Shown here: positions 40,342 to 49,443 of the stretch, in pieces
Layout: each line of letters starts with the position of its first letter
How positions within the stretch are numbered: position 1 is the stretch's first letter
NCBI RefSeq assembly: GCF_022759505.1
Contig: NZ_CP094289.1
Span: 1,736,001-1,800,000, forward strand
Direction: 5' to 3'
Source: Georgenia sp. TF02-10
Lineage (GTDB): Bacteria > Actinomycetota > Actinomycetes > Actinomycetales > Actinomycetaceae
Length of the DNA: 64,000 nt
Position numbers and translations under genes: made by a program
The notes under the pieces: model-generated
Told to the model about the DNA's origin: nothing
The model's input: the letters and a program-made list of their open reading frames with translations, nothing else
The model's database searches: none

Positions 40342-40593
40342 GTGGCTACCATCACGCATCGCGAACTACGCAACAACTCCGCCGACATCCTGCGCCGTGT
40401 CGCCGCCGGGGAGGCGATGGAGGTGACGAACCGCGGCGTCGTCGTCGCCTATCTCTCTCCTGCCGCGACTCCGGTGCTGCCATTCCCGGTATCGCGGCCC
40501 GCTCGGCGAAGCGGCGGTTGGTCGGCGCTCCCGAAGGTCGCGCTCGGTCGTTCCGTGAGTGAGATTGTCGATGACGAGCGCGAGGATCGCTGA
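40342..40593 (+). CDS. Phd/YefM-family antitoxin
   Basis: An 83-residue antitoxin of the prevent-host-death fold. The N-terminus VATITHRELRNNSADILRRV is diagnostic, followed by AMEVTNRGVVVAYLSP. The C-terminal helix would bind the PIN toxin. It starts at GTG 40342. Its stop overlaps the toxin's ATG (TGATG), so both are made together. The module looks complete. Confidence 0.85.
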   Translation: MATITHRELRNNSADILRRVAAGEAMEVTNRGVVVAYLSPAATPVLPFPVSRPARRSGGWSALPKVALGRSVSEIVDDEREDR

Positions 40594-41000
40594 TGACGGC
40601 TGCTGCATCGACGCCAGTGCAGGTGGTCTATCTCGACACCTCGGCGGCGGTGAAGCTCATCAGCGACGAGCGGGAGTCGGACGGACTGCGCAGCTACCTG
40701 GACGAAGGGATGGCTGTGGTCTCCAGTGATCTCCTGGAGACCGAGCTACGCCGGATCGGTATGCGCCACCGCATCGATCAGGTACTGATCACCGCCGTCC
40801 TTGACGGCGTGACGTTGACCCCACTGACGAGGGACCAGTTCCGCAAAGCGGGCCTGTACCCGCAGGTCGGCCTGCGCAGTCTCGATGCGCTGCACCTCGC
40901 CGGTGCACTGGGTATCGAGGCGGCGGCGATCCTGACCTACGACACCAGGCTCGCCGAGGCTGCCCGTGCGAACGGACTGAAGGTCGTCGCGCCGGAGTAA
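40593..41000 (+). CDS. PIN-domain ribonuclease toxin (VapC-like)
   Basis: A 135-residue PIN-domain protein. The acidic site is complete: Asp in VVYLDTSAAVKL near residue 15, Glu in SDLLETELRR near 50, Asp in LRSLDALHLA near 98, and Asp in ILTYDTRLAEAA near 116. It is partnered by the upstream Phd-type antitoxin. A second PIN toxin with a different antitoxin lies at 20577. Confidence 0.88.
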   Translation: MTAAASTPVQVVYLDTSAAVKLISDERESDGLRSYLDEGMAVVSSDLLETELRRIGMRHRIDQVLITAVLDGVTLTPLTRDQFRKAGLYPQVGLRSLDALHLAGALGIEAAAILTYDTRLAEAARANGLKVVAPE

Positions 41001-41021
41001 GACACACCGAACTCGACACGC

Positions 41022-41183
41022 TCAGGTATTCAGGACACCGCGGTCAGCTCGCGCCGAGCGCCTGGCCGACCCGGCGCGGATTCTCCGCGAGCGCAGATGA
41101 ACGTCGGCACCGCGGCGACGTATCGGCGGGATTCGCCCCAGGTCGGGCGTCGCAGACGAGGTCACCAGACCCTCGTAGGGCAT
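41022..41183 (-). pseudogene. Decayed RelE/ParE-family toxin
   Basis: On the minus strand ATG 41183 follows the antitoxin gene by 5 nt and reads MPYEGLVTSSATPDLGRIPP, a typical RelE start. Frameshifts then follow. The next frame continues YVAAVPTFIC, and the third gives ALAENPRRVGQALGA, the conserved centre of this toxin family, before stops. The C-terminal catalytic part (YRVLY region) is missing. At least two, probably three, small indels and a truncation are needed to explain it. Confidence 0.7.
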
Positions 41184-41188
41184 ACTGC

Positions 41189-41467
41189 TCAACCCTTCGC
41201 GGGTCGACACAGCCGCGCGCGGACCTCCGCCTCGGACAGCGTCCCGCCGGCCTCGGCCGCGGCGCGGCCGTTGTCGACGTCGGCGCGCACGCCGTCGAGG
41301 GAGAGCCAGAACAGCGTCTCCTGCAGGGCCTCCCACTCCTCCGCCGAGACCAGCACCACGGCCGGCCGGCCGTCCCTCGTGATGGTCACGGCCGTGCGGC
41401 TGCTGACCACCTGGTCGACCAGGTCGTCCAGCCGCGCCGCCGCGGCACTGATCGGGACGGTGGGCAT
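41189..41467 (-). CDS. Phd/YefM-family antitoxin (toxin partner decayed)
   Basis: A 92-residue antitoxin with the family start MPTVPISAAAARLDDLVDQV and VTITRDGRPAVVLVSAEEWE. The C-terminal part (GRAAAEAGGTLSEAEVRARL) normally wraps a RelE toxin. The gene is intact, while the toxin downstream has lost its frame. It is the last gene of the island, on the opposite strand to mpa. ATG 41467 is preceded by TCGAGG. Confidence 0.82.
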   Translation of the reverse strand: MPTVPISAAAARLDDLVDQVVSSRTAVTITRDGRPAVVLVSAEEWEALQETLFWLSLDGVRADVDNGRAAAEAGGTLSEAEVRARLCRPAKG

Positions 41468-41625
41468 GCCCTCGACGGTAGACCCAGATCCGCGCCGTTC
41501 CTAGCCCCTTCCCAGACCTGCGCACGGTCTGCCGCCACGGCCGCCCGCACGTGACGTGCCCCACCCCTCCCCGCACGCCGGAGGCGGCCGGCCTACCCTG
41601 GGAGGGTCGGCAGGAGAGGACGGAC

Positions 41626-43461
41626 ATGCCCCAGGTGGACCGGTACAGCGAGGCGCGGGCCCGCGAGCTCGAGCAGCAGGCGATCTCGCTGGCCAGCAAG
41701 AACGAGCGGCTCGCCCAGGCCCTCGACACCGCCCGGCAGCGCCTGGTCCAGCTCCAGGACCAGCTGGACTCCGTCGCCAAGCCCCCCGGCTCCTACGGCA
41801 CCTTCTTCGCCGCCGACCTCGAGGAGCGCGAGGCCGACGTCTTCGTCGGCGGCCGAAAGATGCGCGTCGCCGCCTCCGCCGCCGTCCCGCTCGGCGCGCT
41901 GCGGCCCGGCCAGGAGGTCCGCCTGAACGAGCAGCTGCTGCTCGTCGGCGCCGGGAGCTTCGACACCACCGGCGAGATCGTCACCGTCAAGGAGGTCCTG
42001 GACGGGGACCGCGTGCTCGTCCTGGCCCGCAGCGACGACGAGCGGGTGATGCGCCTGGCCGGCCCGCTGCTCACCGAGCGGGTCCGGGTGGGGGATGCAC
42101 TGACCGCCGACATACGCACCGGGTTCCTCACCGGCCGGGTGGTGCGCTCGGAGGTCGAGGAGCTCCTGCTGGAGGAGACCCCGGACACCGACTACAGCGA
42201 CATCGGCGGCCTCGGCCCGCAGATCGAGCAGATCCGGGACACCGTCGAGCTGCCGTTCCTCCACCCCGGCCTCTACCGCGAGCACGGCCTCAAGCCGCCC
42301 AAGGGCGTGCTGCTGTACGGCCCGCCCGGGTGCGGCAAGACCCTGATCGCCAAGGCCGTGGCGACCTCGCTGGCCACCACCGCCGCCCGCCGTCGGGAAG
42401 AGGAGGACGGCGACGCCCGCCCCACCGGCTCCCCGCGCAGCTACTTCCTCAACATCAAGGGCCCCGAGCTGCTCAACAAATACGTCGGCGAGACCGAGCG
42501 GCAGATCCGGGTCATCTTCGCCCGCGCCCGGGAGAAGGCCGCGCAGGGCATCCCGGTGGTCATCTTCTTCGACGAGATGGAGTCCCTCTTCCGCACCCGC
42601 GGCACCGGGGTCTCCTCCGACGTCGAGACCACGATCGTCCCCCAGCTCCTCAGCGAGATCGACGGGGTGGAGAAGCTGGAGAACGTCATCATCATCGGCG
42701 CCTCCAACCGCGAGGACATGATCGACCCCGCGATCCTGCGCCCCGGCCGCCTGGACGTGAAGATCAAGGTCGAGCGCCCGGACGCCGACGGCGCCCGGGA
42801 GATCTTCGCCAAGTACCTCACCCCCGACCTGCCGCTGCACCCCGGCGAGCTCGCCCGGCACGACGGCGACCCGGTCGCCACCGTGGCCGCCATGGTCGCG
42901 ACCACCGTCGAGGCGCTCTACGGCACCGGGCCGGAGAACGAGTTCCTCGAGGTGACCTACGCCGGCGGGGACAAGGAGGTCCTGTACATCAAGGACTTCG
43001 CCTCCGGCGCGATGATCGCCAACATCGTCGACCGGGCCAAGAAGCGGGCCATCAAGGACCTGCTCGCCACCGGTGAGCGGGGCCTGCGCACAGAGCACCT
43101 GCTCGCCGCGCTGGCCGCGGAGATGCGGGAGAACGAGGACCTGCCCAACACCACCAACCCCGACGAGTGGGCCCGGGTCAGCGGCAAGAAGGGGGAGCGG
43201 ATCACCTACATCCGCACCCTCAGCCCCGCCCGCGCGCCGGGCGCGGTCGCCGGCGGCCGCGCCCTGGCCGGCACCGGGCTGCCGGGCGACGTCGGCACCG
43301 GGCTGCCGGGCGACGTCGGCACCGGGCTGCCGGGCGACGGCGGCCCTGGCCTGCCCGACGTCAGCCCGGCTCCCGCCAACGGCGCGACCGGCCCGGCCGA
43401 CGTCGGGAATGCGCCCGCGGAGGACATCGAGACCATCACCCCCACCCCCGGGTACCTGTGA
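41626..43461 (+). CDS. mpa: Proteasome-associated / Pup-recognising AAA ATPase
   Basis: A 611-residue AAA+ unfoldase (Mpa/ARC). The N-terminal coiled coil ([20 protein letters not shown]) binds Pup; a double OB region spans about residues 75-200. Walker A is GPPGCGKT at 232-239, Walker B is VIFFDEMES near 308, and the arginine-finger region is ILRPGRLD. The protein ends Tyr-Leu, like the C-terminal motif of Mpa that docks on the proteasome. Before this end it has an extended linker with three 8-residue repeats (GTGLPGDV). The TACCCT box at 41595 may be its -10; GGAGA precedes ATG 41626. Confidence 0.95.
   Translation: MPQVDRYSEARARELEQQAISLASKNERLAQALDTARQRLVQLQDQLDSVAKPPGSYGTFFAADLEEREADVFVGGRKMRVAASAAVPLGALRPGQEVRLNEQLLLVGAGSFDTTGEIVTVKEVLDGDRVLVLARSDDERVMRLAGPLLTERVRVGDALTADIRTGFLTGRVVRSEVEELLLEETPDTDYSDIGGLGPQIEQIRDTVELPFLHPGLYREHGLKPPKGVLLYGPPGCGKTLIAKAVATSLATTAARRREEEDGDARPTGSPRSYFLNIKGPELLNKYVGETERQIRVIFARAREKAAQGIPVVIFFDEMESLFRTRGTGVSSDVETTIVPQLLSEIDGVEKLENVIIIGASNREDMIDPAILRPGRLDVKIKVERPDADGAREIFAKYLTPDLPLHPGELARHDGDPVATVAAMVATTVEALYGTGPENEFLEVTYAGGDKEVLYIKDFASGAMIANIVDRAKKRAIKDLLATGERGLRTEHLLAALAAEMRENEDLPNTTNPDEWARVSGKKGERITYIRTLSPARAPGAVAGGRALAGTGLPGDVGTGLPGDVGTGLPGDGGPGLPDVSPAPANGATGPADVGNAPAEDIETITPTPGYL
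43270..43341. repeat. 24-bp tandem repeat inside mpa
   Basis: Three in-frame units begin at 43270, 43294 and 43318 (GGCACCGGGCTGCCGGGCGA...). They encode GTGLPGD repeats in the disordered linker near the C-terminus. Confidence 0.95.
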
Positions 43462-43474
43462 GGGCGGCCGGCAG

Positions 43475-45100
43475 ATGAGCGTGCACCGCCCGATGGGCAT
43501 CGAGACCGAGTACGGCCTGATCGAGCCCGGCAACCCCGACGCCAACCCGATCGAGCTCGCCACCCACGTGGTCACCGCCTACGCCGGGGCGGCGCTGCGC
43601 GGGGCGCCGGTGCGGTGGGACTACGCCGGGGAGGACCCGCTCGCCGACGCCCGCGGCTTCCGGCTGGACCGGGCCGCGGCGCACCCCTCCCAGCTCACCG
43701 ACGACCCCACCGCCCCCGCCCCGCCGGCCGGCGACGGCGACGGCGCCCGGGCGCGGACCACCACCCTGCGCCGGCCCAGCGCGGCCGAGCTCGCCCTGCC
43801 CACCGCGGCCAACGCCGTGCTGACCAACGGCGCCCGCCTCTACGTCGACCACGCCCACCCGGAGTACTCCAGCCCCGAGGTCACCAGCCCGCTGGACGCG
43901 GTGCGCTGGGACCGGGCCGGGGAGAGCGTCATGCGCCGCGCCATGGACGCCCTCCGGGCCACCCCCACCGCGCCCGCCGTCGTGCTGTACAAGAACAACG
44001 TCGACGGCAAGGGCGCGGCCTACGGCACCCACGAGAACTACCTGGTCAGCCGGGACGTCGCCTTCGGCGACCTGGTCCGCTACCTCACCCCGTTCTTCGT
44101 CACCCGGCCGGTCTTCTGCGGCGCCGGCCGGGTCGGGCTGGGCCAGCGCAGCGAGCGGCCCGGGTTCCAGATCGCCCAGCGCGCGGACTACGTGGAGAAC
44201 GACGTCGGCCTGGAGACCACCTTCAACCGGCCCATCATCAACACCCGGGACGAGCCGCACGCCGACCCCACCCGGTACCGCCGGCTGCACGTCATCGGCG
44301 GGGACGCCAACCTGTTCGACGTCTCCACCTACCTCAAGACGGGCACCACCGCCCTGCTGCTGTGGCTGCTGGAGAACGGCGGGGCGCCCCTGGCGCTGGA
44401 CGCGCTTGCCCTGGCCAACCCGGTGGGGGAGACCTGGGCGGTCAGCCACGACCCGGGCCTGACCCACCGGCTCACCCTCGCCGACGGCCGGGAGATGACC
44501 GCCCTGCAGATCCAGGGCGCGTACCTGGAGATCGTCGACGACGCCGTGCGCCGCGCCGCCGGGCCGGCCGGGGTGGACCCGGCCACCGCCGACGTCCTGG
44601 CCCGGTGGGCCGGCGTGCTCGACCGGCTGGCCACCGACCGGGCCTCCGCCGCCGCCGAGGTGGAGTGGGTCGCCAAGCTCGAGCTGCTCGAGGGCATGCG
44701 CCGGCGCGAGGCCCTGCCCTGGGACCACCCCAAGCTCCGGGCGCTGGACCTGCAGTGGGCGGACCTGCGCCCGGAGCGGTCCATCGTCGCCCGGCTGGCC
44801 GCCGCCGGCCGGGTCGAGCGGCTGGTGACCGACGCCGACGTGGCCGCCGCCGAGCACACCCCGCCGGCCGACACCCGGGCGTGGTTCCGCGGGGAGGTCG
44901 TGGCCCGGTACCCCGGGCAGGTGGCCGGGGCGAGCTGGGAGTCGGTCGTGCTGGACCTGCCCGGCGCCGACCACCTCGTCCGGGTGCCGATGACCGACCC
45001 GCTGCGCGGCACCCGCGCGCACGTCGGCGCGCTGCTGGCGGGGGCCGAGACCGCCGCGGAGCTGGTCGAGGCGCTCACCGGGCGGGCGCCCGCGTCGTAA
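43475..45100 (+). CDS. dop: Pup deamidase/depupylase
   Basis: A 541-residue enzyme related to glutamine synthetase. It deamidates the C-terminal Gln of Pup to Glu and removes Pup from proteins. The Mg-ATP Glu is in GIETEYGL at the start, and the nucleophilic Asp is probably in the YVDHAHPEYSSPE segment near residue 127. Conserved NNVDGKGAAYGTHENY and [15 protein letters not shown] follow. The Dop loop after the first strand (about 45-80) is present, which distinguishes it from PafA. It starts 13 nt after mpa. Confidence 0.95.
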   Translation: MSVHRPMGIETEYGLIEPGNPDANPIELATHVVTAYAGAALRGAPVRWDYAGEDPLADARGFRLDRAAAHPSQLTDDPTAPAPPAGDGDGARARTTTLRRPSAAELALPTAANAVLTNGARLYVDHAHPEYSSPEVTSPLDAVRWDRAGESVMRRAMDALRATPTAPAVVLYKNNVDGKGAAYGTHENYLVSRDVAFGDLVRYLTPFFVTRPVFCGAGRVGLGQRSERPGFQIAQRADYVENDVGLETTFNRPIINTRDEPHADPTRYRRLHVIGGDANLFDVSTYLKTGTTALLLWLLENGGAPLALDALALANPVGETWAVSHDPGLTHRLTLADGREMTALQIQGAYLEIVDDAVRRAAGPAGVDPATADVLARWAGVLDRLATDRASAAAEVEWVAKLELLEGMRRREALPWDHPKLRALDLQWADLRPERSIVARLAAAGRVERLVTDADVAAAEHTPPADTRAWFRGEVVARYPGQVAGASWESVVLDLPGADHLVRVPMTDPLRGTRAHVGALLAGAETAAELVEALTGRAPAS

Positions 45101-45128
45101 CCTGGCCAGGACACAAGGAGGAACAGCC

Positions 45129-45320
45129 ATGGCAGAGCAGGAGCAGCGGCGCACCACCCGGCGGGAGGACCCCGGGCCCGAGCCCGTCGGCCCGCCGGTG
45201 ACCGCCGCGGCCCAGGTCCGCACCCAGGAGGTCGACAGCCTCCTCGACGAGATCGACTCCGTCCTGGAGGCCAACGCCGAGTCCTTCGTGCAGGGCTTCG
45301 TGCAGAAGGGCGGGCAGTGA
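45129..45320 (+). CDS. pup: Prokaryotic ubiquitin-like protein
   Basis: A 63-residue disordered modifier attached by PafA to lysines of target proteins. The C-terminal half carries the helix DSLLDEIDSVLEANAESFV that binds Mpa, and the end is GGQ, so deamidation by Dop to GGE is needed before ligation. AAGGAGG precedes ATG 45129. The last codons overlap the GTG start of pafA. No prcB or prcA follows, unlike the mycobacterial order. Confidence 0.97.
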   Translation: MAEQEQRRTTRREDPGPEPVGPPVTAAAQVRTQEVDSLLDEIDSVLEANAESFVQGFVQKGGQ

Positions 45321-46738
45321 CCCCCCGCCGGATCTTCGGCATCGAGACGGAGTACGGCATCACCTGCGCCCGGCCCCCGGCCGGGCGCACCGGTGCGGGG
45401 GACGGGGCCGCCGCCGGGGACGGGGCGGCGGCGCAGGTGTCCGCCGACGACGCCGCCCGGTACCTCTTCCGCCGGGTCGTCGCCTTCGGCCGGTCCTCCA
45501 ACGTCTTCCTGCGCAACGGGGCGCGGCTCTACCTCGACGTCGGCTCGCACCCGGAGTACGCCTCCGCCGAGTGCGACGACGTCCACCAGCTCGTCGCCAA
45601 CGACCGGGCCGGGGCGGCGATCCTGGACGAGATGACCGTCGAGGCGAACGCCCAGCTCGCCCAGGACGGCGTCGCCGGCACCATCCACCTGTTCAAGAAC
45701 AACGTCGACTCCGCCGGGAACTCCTTCGGCTGCCACGAGAACTACCTGGTGCGCCGCCGTCGGGACTTCCACGACATGGCCACCGCCCTGGTGCCGTTCT
45801 TCGTCACCCGGCAGGTCCTCACCGGCGCCGGGCACCTCCGACGGCGGCCGGGCGGCGGCGTCGCCTACGCCTTCTCCCAGCGGGCGGACCAGATGTGGGA
45901 CGCGATGAGCTCGGCGACCACCCGCTCCCGGCCCATCATCAACACCCGCGACGAGCCGCACGCCGACGCCGACCGGTACCGGCGGATGCACGTCATCGTC
46001 GGGGACTCCTCGGTGGCCGAGACCACCACCATGCTCAAGGTCGGGATGACCGACCTGCTGCTCGGCCTCCTCGAGGACGGCGGCAAGGTCAAGGACCTCG
46101 CCCTCGCCGAGCCCATGCGCGCCATCCGGGAGATCTCCACCGACCTCACCGCCGCCGGTCCGGTGGAGCTGGCGAGCGGGCGGCGGATGAGCCCGGTGCA
46201 GATCCAGGAGGAGTACCTGACCCGGGTGCGGGCCTACCTCGACGACGGCGGCCACGAGCCCACCGCGGTCCAGCGCCGGGTGCTGGACCTGTGGGAGCGG
46301 GGCCTGCACGCGCTGCGCACCGCCGACCCCAGCGGCGTGGAGACCGAGCTCGACTGGGCCATCAAGGCCCGCCTCCTGGGCCGGTACCGGGACAAGCACC
46401 GGCTGGCCCTGGATGACCCGCGGGTCGCCCGCCTGGCCCTGGCCTACCACGACATCTCCCCGGTGCACGGCCTCGCCGCCTCGCTGGAGCAGCGCGGCCT
46501 GATGGCCCGGCTGACCACCGAGGCGGAGGTGGCCGAGGCCGTCGTCCGGCCGCCCGCCACCACCCGGGCGAGGCTCCGCGGGGAGTTCGTCGCTGCCGCC
46601 CAGGACCGCCGCCGGGACATCACGGTGGACTGGGTGCACCTGAAGATCAACGACGCCGCCCAGCGCACCGTGGTGCTGAAGGACCCCTTCGCCGCCACCG
46701 ACGAGCGCGTCGACGCCCTGCTCGCCGCCCTGGAGTGA
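45317..46738 (+). CDS. pafA: Pup--protein ligase
   Basis: A 473-residue glutamine-synthetase-fold ligase that uses ATP to link Pup's C-terminal Glu to lysine. The start is [12 protein letters not shown], and the catalytic Asp is in [13 protein letters not shown] near residue 74. [16 protein letters not shown] and [14 protein letters not shown] complete the site. It lacks the Dop loop, although it has a short Gly/Ala-rich insertion at residues 22-40. GTG 45317 overlaps the pup stop. Confidence 0.97.
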   Translation: MTPRRIFGIETEYGITCARPPAGRTGAGDGAAAGDGAAAQVSADDAARYLFRRVVAFGRSSNVFLRNGARLYLDVGSHPEYASAECDDVHQLVANDRAGAAILDEMTVEANAQLAQDGVAGTIHLFKNNVDSAGNSFGCHENYLVRRRRDFHDMATALVPFFVTRQVLTGAGHLRRRPGGGVAYAFSQRADQMWDAMSSATTRSRPIINTRDEPHADADRYRRMHVIVGDSSVAETTTMLKVGMTDLLLGLLEDGGKVKDLALAEPMRAIREISTDLTAAGPVELASGRRMSPVQIQEEYLTRVRAYLDDGGHEPTAVQRRVLDLWERGLHALRTADPSGVETELDWAIKARLLGRYRDKHRLALDDPRVARLALAYHDISPVHGLAASLEQRGLMARLTTEAEVAEAVVRPPATTRARLRGEFVAAAQDRRRDITVDWVHLKINDAAQRTVVLKDPFAATDERVDALLAALE

Positions 46739-46845
46739 CCGGGCCGACGCGCGCAGGGCGCGCCCGGCCGGCCGCTGGGCAGCCTCGTCGGCCCGGCAGC
46801 CCCGCCCGCGCCCGCCCGGTCGGCCGTCGTCGTCGCCGGTCGACG

Positions 46846-46851
46846 TAGGCT
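46846..46851 (+). promoter_or_regulatory. -10 element of a leaderless promoter (FKBP gene)
   Basis: TAGGCT lies 6 nt before GTG 46858. Confidence 0.5.
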
Positions 46852-46857
46852 GCCCCG

Positions 46858-47883
46858 GTGGAGCCCAGCACGTCCGCCCGCCCGCGACCCACCCGCCGCC
46901 GGCCGGCCGCCGGCCGCCGGCTCCCGGCCCGCCGCCGGCTCCCGGCCCGTCGCCGGCTCACCGTGCTCCTCGCGCTGCTCCTCGCCGTCGTCCTCACCGC
47001 CTGCACCTCGAGCGCGCCCGAGGAGGACCCCACCACGCCGCCGGTCGAGGTCACCGGGAGCTTCGGCTCCGTCCCCGTCGTCACCTTCACCCCGCCGCTC
47101 CCGCTGACCGAGTCCTCGGTGCAGACCCTCATCGAGGGGGACGGCCGCGAGCTCGCCGAGGGCGAGCCGATCCTGGTCACGCTCACCGCCTACGACGGCC
47201 AGGACGGCGAGCTCATGGAGGGCCGGGAGATCGGCGTCGCGCGCACGATGACGCTCACCCCGGAGGACGTCGGGGAGGACCTGTACCCGGTGCTGCTCGG
47301 CAGCCGGGAGGGCAGCCGGCTGCTCGTCGAGCAGCCGATCTCCGAGGACGGGGTCGACCGGATGCTCGTCCTGGTCATCGACGTGCGCTACACCCGGGCC
47401 CGCGGGGAGCCGGTCGAGCCGCCGGACGGCATGCCCGCCGTCGCGCTCGCCGACGACGGCGCCCCCACCATCACCGTCCCCGACGGCGAGCCGCCGGACC
47501 GGCTGCGGGTGGCCCCGCTCGTCCGCGGCGACGGCGCCCAGGTGCGTCCCGGCCAGGACGTCACCATCCAGTACACCGGCATGGCCTGGGAGACCGGCGC
47601 GCCGTACGACTCCACCTGGGCCACCGGCAAGGTGCCGCAGACGGTCGCCATCGACGAGACCTTCCCGGGCCTGCGGGACGGGCTGGTGGACCAGACGGTG
47701 GGCTCCCAGGTCCTCCTGGTCATCCCGCCGGCGCAGGCCCAGGGGACCGACACCCTGGTGCTCGTGGTCGACATCCTCGCCGTCGCCGGCGGGGACGAGG
47801 ACGCCCTGGTCAGCCCGACGCCGGCGCCGTCGGCGGAGCAACCGGCGGAGCAACCGTCGGGGGAGCAGCCGTCAGGGGAGTAG
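46858..47883 (+). CDS. FKBP-type peptidyl-prolyl isomerase lipoprotein
   Basis: A 341-residue exported protein. An Arg/Pro-rich start ([14 protein letters not shown]) precedes a hydrophobic stretch and the lipobox LTAC, with the acylated Cys near residue 44. The FKBP domain lies at about residues 220-305, with [13 protein letters not shown] and [12 protein letters not shown] second, divergent FKBP-like part covers about 95-185. It may help proteins fold outside the membrane. The tail is Glu-Gln-Pro-Ser repeats. FKBP genes commonly follow pafA in actinobacteria, as here. Confidence 0.88.
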   Translation: MEPSTSARPRPTRRRPAAGRRLPARRRLPARRRLTVLLALLLAVVLTACTSSAPEEDPTTPPVEVTGSFGSVPVVTFTPPLPLTESSVQTLIEGDGRELAEGEPILVTLTAYDGQDGELMEGREIGVARTMTLTPEDVGEDLYPVLLGSREGSRLLVEQPISEDGVDRMLVLVIDVRYTRARGEPVEPPDGMPAVALADDGAPTITVPDGEPPDRLRVAPLVRGDGAQVRPGQDVTIQYTGMAWETGAPYDSTWATGKVPQTVAIDETFPGLRDGLVDQTVGSQVLLVIPPAQAQGTDTLVLVVDILAVAGGDEDALVSPTPAPSAEQPAEQPSGEQPSGE

Positions 47884-47895
47884 CCGTCGCCCCGG

Positions 47896-48516
47896 TCAGC
47901 CGGTGGCGACCACCACGTCGGCCGCCGCCCGGGCGTCCCGCTCGTCCAGCAGCGCCTGCTCCTGCGCCGCCCACCCATCCCACCGGTGCGCCCAGGTTCC
48001 GCCGTCCCGCTCCAGCGCCCGCCGGTGCCGCACGGGCTCCGGCGCCTCCAGCCAGACCAGGACGTCCACGGAGGGGGCGAGCACGGCCGAGCCGGCGCCG
48101 CACCCCTCCACCACCAGCACCTCCGGCACCGGCGTCCCGGGCGGCGGCACGGCCCGCACGCCGTCGACCCGCCCGGCGTGCCAGTCGTAGGCCCGGTACC
48201 GGCCCGGGCGGCCCCGGCGGAGCGGGCCGAGCACGCCGTCGGCCACCTCCGCCAGGCCCGCGGCGAGCCCGTCCCAGCCCCGGTAGGCGTCCTCCAGGGC
48301 GAGCAGCCCCACGGCGCCGGTCCGGGGCCGGTCCCGGGCGAGAACGTCGACGAGCGCGGCCGCCAGCGCCGACTTCCCGGCCCCGGAGCGGCCGTCGATC
48401 CCCACCACCAGCGGCCGGCCCCGGTGCCGCGCGCCCGGCTCGGCCGCCCGGACCGCGGCCAGCACCGCGGGCGGGACGGCCCCGGCGGCGGCCTGCGGCC
48501 GGTCCTGGACGCTCAC
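47896..48516 (-). CDS. P-loop kinase, uridine-kinase-like
   Basis: A 206-residue nucleoside/nucleotide kinase-type protein. The P-loop is [11 protein letters not shown] near residue 39, a DAY strand follows near 77, and an acidic strand [10 protein letters not shown] lies near 138. The C-terminal [11 protein letters not shown] segment supplies the LID arginines. Annotated relatives are called ATP-binding proteins or uridine kinases; the substrate is uncertain. It is convergent with the FKBP gene and divergent from hisF. Confidence 0.78.
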   Translation of the reverse strand: MSVQDRPQAAAGAVPPAVLAAVRAAEPGARHRGRPLVVGIDGRSGAGKSALAAALVDVLARDRPRTGAVGLLALEDAYRGWDGLAAGLAEVADGVLGPLRRGRPGRYRAYDWHAGRVDGVRAVPPPGTPVPEVLVVEGCGAGSAVLAPSVDVLVWLEAPEPVRHRRALERDGGTWAHRWDGWAAQEQALLDERDARAAADVVVATG

Positions 48517-48575
48517 CCCCGGGACGCTACCGGGCGGCTACCGTGGGCGGCGGATTGCGGCGGGAGGAGGCGTCG

Positions 48576-49346
48576 GTGGGTGTGGCGGTGCGGGTGATCC
48601 CCTGCCTGGACGTGGCGGACGGACGCGTGGTCAAGGGCGTGAACTTCCGCGGCCTGCGCGACGCCGGCGACCCCGTCGAGCTCGCCCGCCGCTACGACGC
48701 CGAGGGCGCGGACGAGATCACCTTCCTCGACGTCTCCGCCTCCGCCGAGGGCCGGGCCACCACGCTGGAGGTGGTGGCCCGCACCGCCGAGGAGGTCTTC
48801 GTCCCGCTCACCGTCGGCGGCGGCGTCCGGGGCGTGGAGCACGTCGACCAGCTGCTCAAGGCCGGCGCGGACAAGGTGGGCGTCAACACCGCGGCGATCG
48901 CCCGGCCCGAGCTGATCAGCGAGGTCGCCCAGCGGTTCGGCAACCAGGTCCTGGTGCTCTCCGTCGACGCCCGCCGGTGCACAGGGCCGACCCGGACGCC
49001 GTCGGGCTACGAGGTGACCACCCACGGCGGGCGCCGCGGCACCGGCATCGACGCCGTGGCGTGGGCGGCCCGGGGCGCCGAGCTCGGCGCCGGGGAGATC
49101 CTGCTCAACTCCATGGACGCCGACGGCACCACCGACGGCTTCGACCTGCAGATGATCGACGACGTCCGCCCCCGGGTCGCCGTGCCGCTGATCGCCTCCG
49201 GCGGCGCCGGCACGCCCGAGCACTTCGCGGCCGCCGCCCGGCACGGCGCCGACGCCGTGCTGGCGGCCTCCGTCTTCCACTTCGGCACCCTCAGCATCGC
49301 CCAGGTGAAGGAGCACCTGCGGGCCGCCGGCGTCCCGGTGCGCTGA
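48576..49346 (+). CDS. hisF: Imidazole glycerol phosphate synthase, cyclase subunit
   Basis: A 256-residue (beta/alpha)8 cyclase that with HisH turns PRFAR and ammonia into IGP and AICAR in histidine synthesis. The catalytic Asp residues are in VIPCLDV (near residue 11) and LNSMDADG near 180. Phosphate-binding glycines are in TVGGGVR and IASGGAG. GTG 48576 was chosen because GGAGGAGG lies just before it and the length is then standard; an upstream ATG at 48543 would add 11 unlikely residues. hisH is not nearby; hisI is at 55173. Confidence 0.96.
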   Translation: MGVAVRVIPCLDVADGRVVKGVNFRGLRDAGDPVELARRYDAEGADEITFLDVSASAEGRATTLEVVARTAEEVFVPLTVGGGVRGVEHVDQLLKAGADKVGVNTAAIARPELISEVAQRFGNQVLVLSVDARRCTGPTRTPSGYEVTTHGGRRGTGIDAVAWAARGAELGAGEILLNSMDADGTTDGFDLQMIDDVRPRVAVPLIASGGAGTPEHFAAAARHGADAVLAASVFHFGTLSIAQVKEHLRAAGVPVR

Positions 49347-49443
49347 GCCGAGGCGCCGTCGGCCGGCCACGCTCCCGCCCGGCGCGGTCGGGAACGCTCC
49401 CGCCCGGCGCCGTCGGGCCCGGCCGGCAGCGGACCCGGCGCCG

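Noticed and set aside
45100-45320. Hidden prcB or prcA between dop and pafA
   Set aside because: Only pup fits in this space, and pup overlaps pafA; there is no room for proteasome subunits.
43436-46639. A 1067-codon open frame on the minus strand over dop, pup and pafA
   Set aside because: It is antisense to three well-conserved genes, and its translation is Gly/Val/Arg-rich without domains. In DNA of this GC content such long shadow frames are expected.
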